A stretch of 5,248 nt of DNA from Acidobacteriota bacterium (GTDB lineage: Bacteria > Acidobacteriota > Vicinamibacteria > Vicinamibacterales > 2-12-FULL-66-21). Below are positions 1 through 5,248 of this stretch, piece after piece. The stretch's first letter is position 1, and every line of letters begins with the position of its first letter. The DNA lies in assembly GCA_013697225.1 (NCBI GenBank), contig JACCXG010000418.1, forward strand, positions 1-5,248. The letters are read 5' to 3'. The notes beneath the pieces were generated by a model that was not told the DNA's origin, searched no databases, and saw nothing but the letters and a program-made list of their open reading frames with translations. The position numbers and the translations under genes are program-made.

Positions 1-1130
1 ACGGCGTGAAAGAGCACGACCGCAAGCACACCCGCACGGCGGTCCTGCCAGGTTCGCATGACGACGACGTAGAGAAGCACACCTGCGAGGACCTCCGAGG
101 AGGAGACCACGATCCGGAGCAGGCTGACGTGGTCCCGCGTGAACGACGCCCACGGGGCGGCAAAAAGATACAGCGCGATGGCGTACGGAAAGCTGACGCC
201 TCCGGGCATCTGCTGCGTGAAGTAGTAGTTCCCCGCCAGCACCGTCTGGAAGCGGTGCGCGTGAAAGAGCGCGTCGATCAACAGCTTGGACGGATGGAGC
301 AGGCCAAGCAGCTTGACGTAGAGGACAGCGGCCGAAAACAGCAGGACCGCCCCGGCGGCCGTACTCAGCCGGATGCGCAGCCCCGCGTCGAGCGTCCGCA
401 CCAGGCCGGCGCCGATTGCGGCCAGCAGGAGGCCGAGACGCAGCGCCGTGTCCGGAAACTGCCCGTACGATCCCAGCCCCTCCGAGAGCGCCCAGCCCTG
501 AGCCGCGGCGACCAGCGCCCCCACACCGGCCGCCAACGGGAGGGTTGCTCCCGCAACAACGGCCGCCACGCCAAACGCGGCCGCTACGGCTGTCGCCGCG
601 CGAACGGCCCGGCGGGGTGGCGTCACGGCCCGGCCCTCCGCCGGCCGGCATGCCACGCGATCGAGCTGAATGCCCAGCTCGCGCCGATCGGACGGCCCGG
701 GGATTACAGTGGTGGAGCTCGCGATGCTCAGCGTCAGCCCGTCCGTCGCTCTCGCAGGGGCCGTGACCTCCACCTCCTGATAGTCGTTTGTGGCGAGAGG
801 CCTCGCCTGGCTGAGCCCGTCAATCGCGACATCCACATGGGGCTGAGGGAGCGGTTCTCCCCTTCCGCCACGGAAACGGACCGCGCAGATCCAGGCCGAG
901 GAGCGCGGCAGCCCCTGCAGCATGATGTCGGCGCGCGCCCCCGTCCACGCAAAGGTGTCGAGACCGACACGCTCGGACGAGTACAGCCCCGCGGCCATCC
1001 GGCGCGGCAGGTCACGGTCCATCTCGAGCGCAAGCTCCGGCCGGAACGCAAACGCCCCAGTGAGGCACAGCGCCCCGAGGACGGCGCCGAGCGCGGCGGC
1101 GGCGGCCCCACGGAGGATCTGCCGGGTCAT
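1..1130 (-). CDS. Large membrane glycosyltransferase-like protein (GT-C type) with N-terminal extracytoplasmic beta domain; partial, 3' end outside window
   Basis: Reading the complement from the ATG at 1128-1130 gives 376 codons without a stop, ending off the left edge. Residues about 8-28 form a hydrophobic anchor. Residues about 31-170 are polar and beta-rich, ending in a Pro-Gly / Arg-Glu-Leu-Gly-Ile pattern (about 144-156) that I recall from extracytoplasmic domains attached to large bacterial membrane glycosyltransferases. From about 178 onward several hydrophobic segments follow (roughly 178-213, 228-246, 256-276, 312-330, 340-360). Between two of them lies a loop LIDALFHAHRFQ (284-295) followed by GNYYFTQQ. 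Its Asp286 is a candidate for the acidic residue that GT-C enzymes carry in an extracytoplasmic loop. The role is probably sugar transfer from a polyprenyl-phosphate donor at the outer face of the membrane; the acceptor is unknown. It lies 64 bp downstream of another GT-C gene on the same strand, suggesting one operon. No clear ribosome binding site precedes the ATG, but it is the only ATG or GTG in the gap in this frame. I am sure of the coding frame and less sure of the function. Confidence 0.8.
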   Translation of the reverse strand, partial: MTRQILRGAAAAALGAVLGALCLTGAFAFRPELALEMDRDLPRRMAAGLYSSERVGLDTFAWTGARADIMLQGLPRSSAWICAVRFRGGRGEPLPQPHVDVAIDGLSQARPLATNDYQEVEVTAPARATDGLTLSIASSTTVIPGPSDRRELGIQLDRVACRPAEGRAVTPPRRAVRAATAVAAAFGVAAVVAGATLPLAAGVGALVAAAQGWALSEGLGSYGQFPDTALRLGLLLAAIGAGLVRTLDAGLRIRLSTAAGAVLLFSAAVLYVKLLGLLHPSKLLIDALFHAHRFQTVLAGNYYFTQQMPGGVSFPYAIALYLFAAPWASFTRDHVSLLRIVVSSSEVLAGVLLYVVVMRTWQDRRAGVLAVVLFHA

Positions 1131-1194
1131 GCGCGGAATGGTACAACCCTGACAGGGCGCAGCAGCCGTCGGGAAGCCGCAAGTATGAAGGAGC

Positions 1195-2808
1195 TCACGG
1201 CTCGACCAGTCGGTACAACGTGAAGTCTTCGATCCGGGTCTCGAGCCGATACGATGCGAGGAGCCTGACGACATCAGGATCCTCCTCGAGAGCGTCTGCA
1301 GCGCGGCCCATTTCCGATGCCGAGTGGAGCCGCTCGAAGATCACATAGCGCGGACGCCGCACGATGAGGTCTGCGACGACCGCGTCGAGCCGGAAGCGAG
1401 GATCGGGAAAGTCCGTGGCGACGAAAAAGTTGACGCGAAGGAAGCGGTGAGCAGTCAGACGATCGGCATGGAAGTAAACCCCGGCGCCATTGATGCCGAA
1501 GAGGAAGATCCGGTCATCCGCCGCCGTGTGCGCCCGAATGTAGTCGGACAACTCGGCATTCGCCCGGGCCGAGTACCCGCGGTTGTTCCCGTAGCCACCG
1601 AATCGCTCCAGGTAGGCCGGGCGATCGACACCGCCGCGGAGCGCGTCGAAATCCGCGCGCGCGAACTCGAAGACGCGCGCAGGGTAGCTCCGCTGGATCA
1701 GAAGTCCCAGCATCAGCACGACTGTCGCGCCAGCGATCACACGACGGATGAGCGATCCACGCGCGGCCTGCGTCAGGTGCCAGGCCGCGAGGATCGAGAG
1801 CGGCGCCAGGGCCTGAATGAAGTAGCTGTTGAACAGGCGGATGCCGTTCACGAGGATCACCAGGGCAGCGGTTCCGCCCCACAGAACTGCGACGGCCGCT
1901 ATGGGCGAAAGCCTTCGATTCCTTCCAAGATCCCACAGTGCGGCGATTGCTCCAATGCCTCCCGCCAGCCACAGCGGATCGGTCTTCATCCGCAGCCACA
2001 CCGCCTTGGAGAACCCGAGCGCCAGACCTCCGGCCGTAACGCCCTGGGACACATAGAAGCGATTGAAATCTATGACGGCCACAGCCGCATCCCCCAGCAG
2101 CTCCAGGCGCCACAACCAGACGATTGCAACGGCCGGCAGGATACACGCGCCGGCAAGCGCCAGCGCGATGGGCCGGACCACCGACCCCGCAGCACGCCCG
2201 GCCGGCTGGCGCGCATACATCAGCATCCAGATCAGCACGGCTGGAAGATACAGGCCGGCGTTCGGCTTGAATACCACAGCTGCCCCTGCGAACAGGCCAG
2301 CCCCCAGTGCGAGCACCTGCGAGGGGCGATCCCGGAACGCAACGGCACACCAGAAGGCCATCCCTACGCACAAGACGATGAATGTTTCGCTGACGCTGCG
2401 TTCGAGAAAGCCTCCGTGCCGGTAGAGCCACGCGGGCATTGTCAGCACGGCGTAACACGCCGCTGCCAGCGAGGCACACAGTGGATCGCTCAAACGGCGG
2501 GTGATGGCATACACCAGCCCCGTCGTCACAGCGGACGCCAGGATGTCGAGCCAGGCAACAGTGGCAGCCGTCCAGCCGAAGCTGCGGAAGCCGGCAAGGT
2601 AGACCCAGTAGATCCCCGGGGGCCTCTGCTCCCAGACATCACGATACAGGAGCTGCCCGCGCGCCATGCCCCTGACGGCTGAAGCCCACAGGCTCTGATC
2701 GATGCCTAGCGGCTCCGCAATCGAGACGCATCTCACGACAAGGGCCAGGACGGCACTTGCCGCCAGCGCGGACGTAAGCGCCGTACGCAGGGTAAACCGT
2801 GGCCTCAT
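1195..2808 (-). CDS. GT39/ArnT-like membrane glycosyltransferase (GT-C fold, PMT_2 type)
   Basis: This 537-residue protein fits the usual 500-600 residues of bacterial ArnT/PMT-like enzymes, which move a sugar from a polyprenyl-phosphate donor to a lipid, glycan or protein on the periplasmic side. Span 1 is about residues 10-30. It is followed by a loop with GIDQSLW (35-41; Asp37 is the likely catalytic acid) and YRDVWEQRPPGIYW (55-68), an arrangement typical of the family. Further hydrophobic spans fall near 80-102, 108-126, 140-158, 165-197, 212-234, 279-293, 302-320, 330-346 and 355-371. A soluble C-terminal part (about 375-537) carries FGINGAGVYFHADR (437-450), probably extracytoplasmic. 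The frame is open back to 2985, but I chose the ATG at 2806-2808. It has a strong GAGGAG six bases upstream, the hydrophobic segment begins just after it, and the longer version adds an Arg-rich stretch overlapping the divergent gene. Donor and acceptor sugars cannot be read from the sequence. Confidence 0.9.
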   Translation of the reverse strand: MRPRFTLRTALTSALAASAVLALVVRCVSIAEPLGIDQSLWASAVRGMARGQLLYRDVWEQRPPGIYWVYLAGFRSFGWTAATVAWLDILASAVTTGLVYAITRRLSDPLCASLAAACYAVLTMPAWLYRHGGFLERSVSETFIVLCVGMAFWCAVAFRDRPSQVLALGAGLFAGAAVVFKPNAGLYLPAVLIWMLMYARQPAGRAAGSVVRPIALALAGACILPAVAIVWLWRLELLGDAAVAVIDFNRFYVSQGVTAGGLALGFSKAVWLRMKTDPLWLAGGIGAIAALWDLGRNRRLSPIAAVAVLWGGTAALVILVNGIRLFNSYFIQALAPLSILAAWHLTQAARGSLIRRVIAGATVVLMLGLLIQRSYPARVFEFARADFDALRGGVDRPAYLERFGGYGNNRGYSARANAELSDYIRAHTAADDRIFLFGINGAGVYFHADRLTAHRFLRVNFFVATDFPDPRFRLDAVVADLIVRRPRYVIFERLHSASEMGRAADALEEDPDVVRLLASYRLETRIEDFTLYRLVEP

Positions 2809-2814
2809 GCGCCG

Positions 2815-2821
2815 CTCCTCA
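2815..2821 (-). promoter_or_regulatory. Ribosome binding site for the GT39-like gene
   Basis: On the complement the sequence reads TGAGGAG, with its end six bases before the ATG at 2808. This near-perfect Shine-Dalgarno match fixes the start of the membrane glycosyltransferase and argues against the 59-residue upstream extension. Confidence 0.75.
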
Positions 2822-2835
2822 CGGGCGAACGCCAG

Positions 2836-2864
2836 TTGCCGGCTCCGGTGCGGGAAGCTAGGAT
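2836..2864 (+). promoter_or_regulatory. Possible sigma-70-type promoter for the acetyltransferase/ketoisomerase gene
   Basis: TTGCCG at 2836-2841 and TAGGAT at 2859-2864 are separated by exactly 17 bases; each matches four of six positions of the consensus boxes. It lies in the 77-bp spacer between divergent genes, where a promoter is expected. Transcription would begin near 2871, leaving only about a 15-base leader before the ATG at 2886. That would exclude the GGAAGG at 2865-2870 from the message, so the promoter and that ribosome site probably cannot both be right. Confidence 0.3.
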
Positions 2865-2885
2865 GGAAGGGGCAGACCGGCCCAG

Positions 2886-3839
2886 ATGCCAGATAACGAG
2901 CAGCGTCCCCCTTTCTTCGTTCACCCCCGCGCGCTCTGCGAAAGCGCCGCGATTGGCGAGAACACCCGGGTGTGGGCCTTTGCACACATCCTGCAGGGAG
3001 CGGTCATTGGCCGTGACTGCAACATCTGCGATCACGTCTTCGTCGAAAACGACGTCGTCATCGGAGATCGGGTGACGGTGAAATGCGGGGTGCAGCTCTG
3101 GGACGGGCTTCGCGTGGCGGACGATGTGTTCATCGGACCGAACGTCACGTTCTCGAACGACAAATATCCCAGGAGCAGGCAGTACCAGGCATCCGTGCTC
3201 CAGACGCACGTCTCGCGCGGTGCGTCGATTGGCGGAGGAGCCGCTATTCTGCCAGGCGTGACGATCGGCGCCCGGGCGTTGATTGGCGCCGGCTCGATCG
3301 TGACACACGATGTGCCCGCCAGGGCCATCGTGTCAGGAAATCCCGCGCGCATCACAGGGTATGTGGACACCGCTCTGCGCGCCGCCGGAGCGGCAACTCC
3401 CCTGCAGCCGGGCAGGCCGGGCGCCGGACAGGAAACCTCCGTCGGCCGGGTCACGCTCCATCAGCTGCTGCTGGTGACCGATCTGAGAGGAAGCCTGTCG
3501 GCAGGGGAGTTCGTCTCGCAGATTCCTTTCACGCCCAGACGCTACTTCATGGTGTTCGACGTGCCAGGAAAGGACGTCCGCGGGGAACACGCCCATCGGA
3601 GGTGCGAGCAGTTCATTGTGTGCGCCCGCGGGTCGGTCAGCGTCGTCGTGGACGATGGAGCGGCCAGCGAGGAGATCGTCCTGGACCAGCCGGATCTCGG
3701 TCTGTACCTGCCGCCGATGATCTGGGCCGTGCAGTACAAGTACTCGGCCGATGCTCTGCTCCTGGTGTTCGCGTCCGACCATTACGATGCGGACGACTAC
3801 ATCCGCGACTACGACGAGTTCCTGGCACTCCAGCGCTGA
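2886..3839 (+). CDS. WxcM/FdtD-like bifunctional enzyme: hexapeptide N-acetyltransferase fused to dTDP-sugar 3,4-ketoisomerase
   Basis: The 317-residue cytoplasmic protein has two domains. Residues about 9-160 are a left-handed beta-helix acetyltransferase: successive hexapeptide turns (for example IGENTR, IGRDCN, IGDRVT, IGPNVT), the FSNDKYPR loop (89-96) and the terminal VSGNPARITG (149-158). Such enzymes N-acetylate amino sugars on dTDP or UDP using acetyl-CoA. After a Pro/Gly/Ala-rich linker (about 162-187), residues about 188-317 are an FdtA/QdtA-type cupin with RRYFMVFDVPG (218-228) and VRGEHAHRRCEQF (231-243). His235 and His237 match the conserved histidine pair of 3,4-ketoisomerases, which convert dTDP-4-keto-6-deoxyglucose to the 3-keto isomer. 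Together the halves fit synthesis of a 3-acetamido-3,6-dideoxyhexose (Fuc3NAc or Qui3NAc; which one is not readable). An aminotransferase acting between the two steps is required and is absent here. An in-frame TAG at 2859-2861 leaves this ATG as the only sensible start; GGAAGG is somewhat far upstream. The gene diverges from its left neighbour and converges on its right one. Confidence 0.93.
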   Translation: MPDNEQRPPFFVHPRALCESAAIGENTRVWAFAHILQGAVIGRDCNICDHVFVENDVVIGDRVTVKCGVQLWDGLRVADDVFIGPNVTFSNDKYPRSRQYQASVLQTHVSRGASIGGGAAILPGVTIGARALIGAGSIVTHDVPARAIVSGNPARITGYVDTALRAAGAATPLQPGRPGAGQETSVGRVTLHQLLLVTDLRGSLSAGEFVSQIPFTPRRYFMVFDVPGKDVRGEHAHRRCEQFIVCARGSVSVVVDDGAASEEIVLDQPDLGLYLPPMIWAVQYKYSADALLLVFASDHYDADDYIRDYDEFLALQR

Positions 3840-3841
3840 GA

Positions 3842-4816
3842 TCATGACACCGGCCGCTGCCTGTCCGCGGGCAGCCCCTCTTGCTGATCCTGGCCGAAAG
3901 ACCATGCGTCCCTGACGACGAAGCTCGGACGATTTCTGGCGTTCTGGAGCGAGAGCCAGAGGTACTGGCCCACGATGCCAAGACCCAGGGCGGTGAGCCC
4001 TCCAAAGAAGACAATCACCAGCATCAGCGGGGTGTAGCCCAATACGGGAATCCGCCCCAGTGACCACATGAGCAGAACAGTCATGCCCGCAGCAGCAGCG
4101 AAGAGGCTTCCTGCCGCTCCCAGCACCAGAAGGGCCCGGATTGGCAGATCCGTGAAGCTGAACACGCTGTCGGCGGCGTAGCGAATCTTCCGTGCTGCCG
4201 TCCACGCGCTTCGACCCTCGAGGCGCGGGCGACGTTCGTAGGGTACGAATGCCCGCCGGAACCCAAGCCACAACAGGAGCGCGATCAGGTTGGTGTTGAC
4301 CTCCCGCAGTTCCAGCAGGCGATCGCGAACCTGGCGCGTGCACCCGAAGACGTCGATGCCTCCCTTGGGAATGTCCTCGAGCACGAATCGGCGGTAGAGG
4401 CGCCAGAAGATCTCCGAGAGCATCCTCGAGTGCCAGGGATCGGCGCGGCCGGTGCGATGTCCGAGCACGACGTCTGCAACGCCCGACGTCAGGAGCCGAT
4501 GGAAATCGAGTACCAGCTCAGGGGGTTCCTGAAGGTCGGCAGCGATGACGGCCATGTAGTCCCCCCGGGCGCTCGCAAGTCCGGCGGCGATGGCAGAAAA
4601 CGATCCGAAGTTTCGACTGAGCTCGATGAGCTGCGCGCGAACGGCCCACGAGGGAAGGCGGCGCTGGAGGATTTCGAGTGACGCGTCGGGGCTGCCGTCG
4701 ATGACGAAGATGACCTCGAGCGCTCCGGGGAGCCGTCCGGCGAGCCCCTCGACCTCCCGCAACAACCGGGGAAGGTTCTCGGCGTTCTTGTAGACCGGTA
4801 TCACGAGCGACAGCAC
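3842..4816 (-). CDS. Family 2 glycosyltransferase, DPM1/GtrB/ArnC-like (polyprenyl-phosphate sugar transferase)
   Basis: The 324-residue protein is typical in length for bacterial polyprenyl-phosphate glycosyltransferases, which move a sugar from a nucleotide donor to undecaprenyl phosphate on the cytoplasmic face. The GT-A domain starts at once with LSLVIPVYKNAENL. It then shows FVIDGSPDAS (37-46, nucleotide-binding Asp40), LSRNFG (66-71), ADLQEPPE (93-100, metal and donor binding), KGGIDVFGCTRQV (151-163) and the YERRPRLEGRSAW stretch (193-205) seen in DPM1-like enzymes. Two membrane spans follow (about 227-251 and 262-288), then a short polar tail. The start is GTG: the codon two before it is an in-frame TAG, so nothing longer is possible, and a GGAGAAGGG-like site lies upstream. 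The sugar could be the product of the neighbouring ketoisomerase/acetyltransferase or an ordinary hexose; the sequence does not say. The product would suit the two GT-C enzymes to the left. The stop lies 2 bp from that of the opposing gene. Confidence 0.92.
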   Translation of the reverse strand: MLSLVIPVYKNAENLPRLLREVEGLAGRLPGALEVIFVIDGSPDASLEILQRRLPSWAVRAQLIELSRNFGSFSAIAAGLASARGDYMAVIAADLQEPPELVLDFHRLLTSGVADVVLGHRTGRADPWHSRMLSEIFWRLYRRFVLEDIPKGGIDVFGCTRQVRDRLLELREVNTNLIALLLWLGFRRAFVPYERRPRLEGRSAWTAARKIRYAADSVFSFTDLPIRALLVLGAAGSLFAAAAGMTVLLMWSLGRIPVLGYTPLMLVIVFFGGLTALGLGIVGQYLWLSLQNARNRPSFVVRDAWSFGQDQQEGLPADRQRPVS

Positions 4817-4826
4817 GTTCTACACG

Positions 4827-4836
4827 CCCTTCTCCC
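4827..4836 (-). promoter_or_regulatory. Ribosome binding site for the family 2 glycosyltransferase (GTG start)
   Basis: On the complement this reads GGGAGAAGGG, ending ten bases before the GTG at 4814-4816. With the in-frame TAG six bases before the GTG, it supports GTG as the true start. Spacing is at the long end of normal. Confidence 0.5.
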
Positions 4837-4912
4837 GCGTGACACTTCCGCGGAGTGCCGGGATACCAGGAGTGATGGTGGGAGAGGCGGGAAGTCCGAT
4901 GACTCGCGGCAT

Positions 4913-4944
4913 CCGTGGCAGGGGGAACGGTCCCCTGGCCACGG
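4913..4944 (-). terminator. GC-rich hairpin, possible terminator of the repeat-protein gene
   Basis: Left arm CCGTGGCAGGGG (4913-4924) pairs with CCCCTGGCCACGG (4932-4944), leaving one unpaired C and a seven-base loop. That is a 12-bp, nearly all G-C stem. It starts 17 bases past the stop codon of the minus-strand repeat gene and lies before the next minus-strand gene, the right place for a terminator. No T-run follows on either strand, so it is not a textbook Rho-independent terminator. It could instead stabilise the message end. Confidence 0.4.
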
Positions 4945-4961
4945 ACGCCACCCCAAGTGCA

Positions 4962-5248
4962 CTATCTCCGGGGACTCCAGCCGCCGTTACTGCAGATGCC
5001 GCCGCCGATGGCGACGAACGGATCCGGCGTGGTGCAGGACGAGGCGGTGCTGCCAGGGAACCATCCGCCGTTCACGCAGATGGCGCCCGGGAAGGGCGTC
5101 GTGCCCGGGCAGCCCCCGGTCGATCCGCCGCCGCCCCCGCCCGAGCCGGGGATCCACCCGCCGTTCACGCACACCGCGCCGGGGAAGGGCGTGGTGCCCG
5201 GACATCCTCCGGTCGAGCCGCCGCCACCCCCGCCCGTGCCGGGCACCC
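4962..5248 (-). CDS. C-terminal part of a Gly-rich Cys/Trp tandem-repeat protein, partial, 5' end outside window
   Basis: The complement is open from the right edge to the TAG at 4962-4964. The visible 94 residues are two near-identical 31-residue units and a diverged last unit, ending SPRR. Each unit has a linker of six glycines (replaced by a short Ser-rich stretch in the last), a Cys, a Thr-Pro-x-(Pro)-Phe segment, a second Cys and then Asn-Gly-Gly-Trp: C-x10-C-x-NGGW in the first two, C-x13-C-x-NGGW in the last. The GTG at 5244-5246 is not a start. It is the Val of a W-V/I/F-P-G repeat position, and the two bases before it (GG) fit a Trp codon, so the protein continues beyond the window. 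I recall similar Cys...Thr-Pro-Asp-Pro-Phe...Cys-x-Asn-Gly-Gly-Trp tails on acidobacterial proteins of varied kinds. Paired cysteines and glycine linkers suggest an exported protein with disulfide-closed mini-modules. Function is unknown; the N-terminal part would decide it. Confidence 0.75.
   Translation of the reverse strand, partial: VPGTGGGGGGSTGGCPGTTPFPGAVCVNGGWIPGSGGGGGGSTGGCPGTTPFPGAICVNGGWFPGSTASSCTTPDPFVAIGGGICSNGGWSPRR
4977..5246 (-). repeat. In-frame tandem repeat, 93-bp period (31 residues), two full units plus one diverged 84-bp unit
   Basis: Unit 1 is 5154-5246, unit 2 is 5061-5153, and the diverged terminal unit is 4977-5060. Each unit ends in a Trp codon. Units 1 and 2 differ at about 14 of 93 bases by eye but at only three residues (Val/Ile, Thr/Ser, Val/Ile), so most changes are silent. 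More units may lie to the right of the window. Confidence 0.85.

Noticed and set aside
6..1223. Long open frame of 405 codons on the plus strand.
   Set aside because: It is antisense to the membrane glycosyltransferase-like gene. Its product is rich in Arg, Gly, His and Gln with no hydrophobic or domain pattern, while the opposite strand encodes membrane spans and a recognisable domain order. High GC produces such open antisense frames.
1324..2682. Open frame of 452 codons on the plus strand.
   Set aside because: Fully antisense to the GT39-like gene, with low-complexity charged composition and no recognisable motif.
2809..2985. 59-residue N-terminal extension of the GT39-like gene up to 2985.
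   Set aside because: It is Arg/Ser-rich, overlaps the coding start of the divergent gene, and the ATG at 2808 has a well-placed GAGGAG.
3083..3847. Plus-strand open frame of 254 codons overlapping the fusion gene in another frame.
   Set aside because: Arg-rich shadow; the alternative frame has clear hexapeptide repeats and the ketoisomerase histidine motif.
3333..4343. Minus-strand open frame of 336 codons spanning the convergent junction.
   Set aside because: It overlaps two well-supported genes in other frames and shows no family motif.
5110..5150. G-quadruplex on the G-rich strand of the glycine linker.
   Set aside because: Each linker has only two runs of three or more G close together, the rest being GG; the run pattern is explained by glycine codons.
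5244..5246. GTG as start codon of the repeat protein.
   Set aside because: It occupies the Val/Ile/Phe position of the repeat after Trp, and the two preceding bases fit a Trp codon, so the frame continues off the window.
5061..5246. CRISPR-like array.
   Set aside because: The 93-bp units are directly adjacent, in frame and protein-coding, with no unique spacers.

Overview
The window is GC-rich, densely coding bacterial DNA (about 65% GC by eye) carrying part of a cell-surface glycan locus. It looks like Acidobacteriota, possibly Vicinamibacteria. The reasons are the base composition, the architecture of the large membrane glycosyltransferases, and a C-terminal Cys/Trp tail of a kind I recall from that phylum. 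This placement is an inference from memory, not a database result.

Layout, left to right. (1) Positions 1-1130, minus strand: the first 376 codons of a large membrane protein that runs off the left edge. It has one N-terminal anchor, an extracytoplasmic beta-rich domain, then a multi-spanning GT-C-like glycosyltransferase module. (2) Positions 1195-2808, minus strand: a complete 537-residue GT39/ArnT-like membrane glycosyltransferase, 64 bp upstream of (1) and probably co-transcribed with it. (3) A 77-bp divergent spacer, 2809-2885. (4) Positions 2886-3839, plus strand: a 317-residue WxcM/FdtD-type fusion of a left-handed beta-helix N-acetyltransferase with a cupin sugar-nucleotide 3,4-ketoisomerase. 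It is the only plus-strand gene. (5) Positions 3842-4816, minus strand: a DPM1/GtrB/ArnC-like family 2 glycosyltransferase with two C-terminal membrane spans, convergent with (4) and separated from its stop by 2 bp. (6) A 145-bp spacer, 4817-4961, containing a strong hairpin. (7) Positions 4962-5248, minus strand: the C-terminal end of a protein built of 31-residue Gly-rich, Cys/Trp-containing tandem repeats, running off the right edge.

How they may work together (inference): the fusion enzyme would supply two of the steps to a dTDP-3-acetamido-3,6-dideoxyhexose (Fuc3NAc or Qui3NAc type). The family 2 enzyme would load a sugar onto undecaprenyl phosphate at the inner face of the membrane. The GT-C enzymes would use polyprenyl-phosphate sugars on the outer face to decorate a glycan, lipid or protein. 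The aminotransferase needed between the two fusion activities is not in this window. The repeat protein may be a surface or secreted protein unrelated to this pathway. I found no tRNA, rRNA, CRISPR array, insertion sequence or phage gene, and no gene-free stretch longer than 300 bases.
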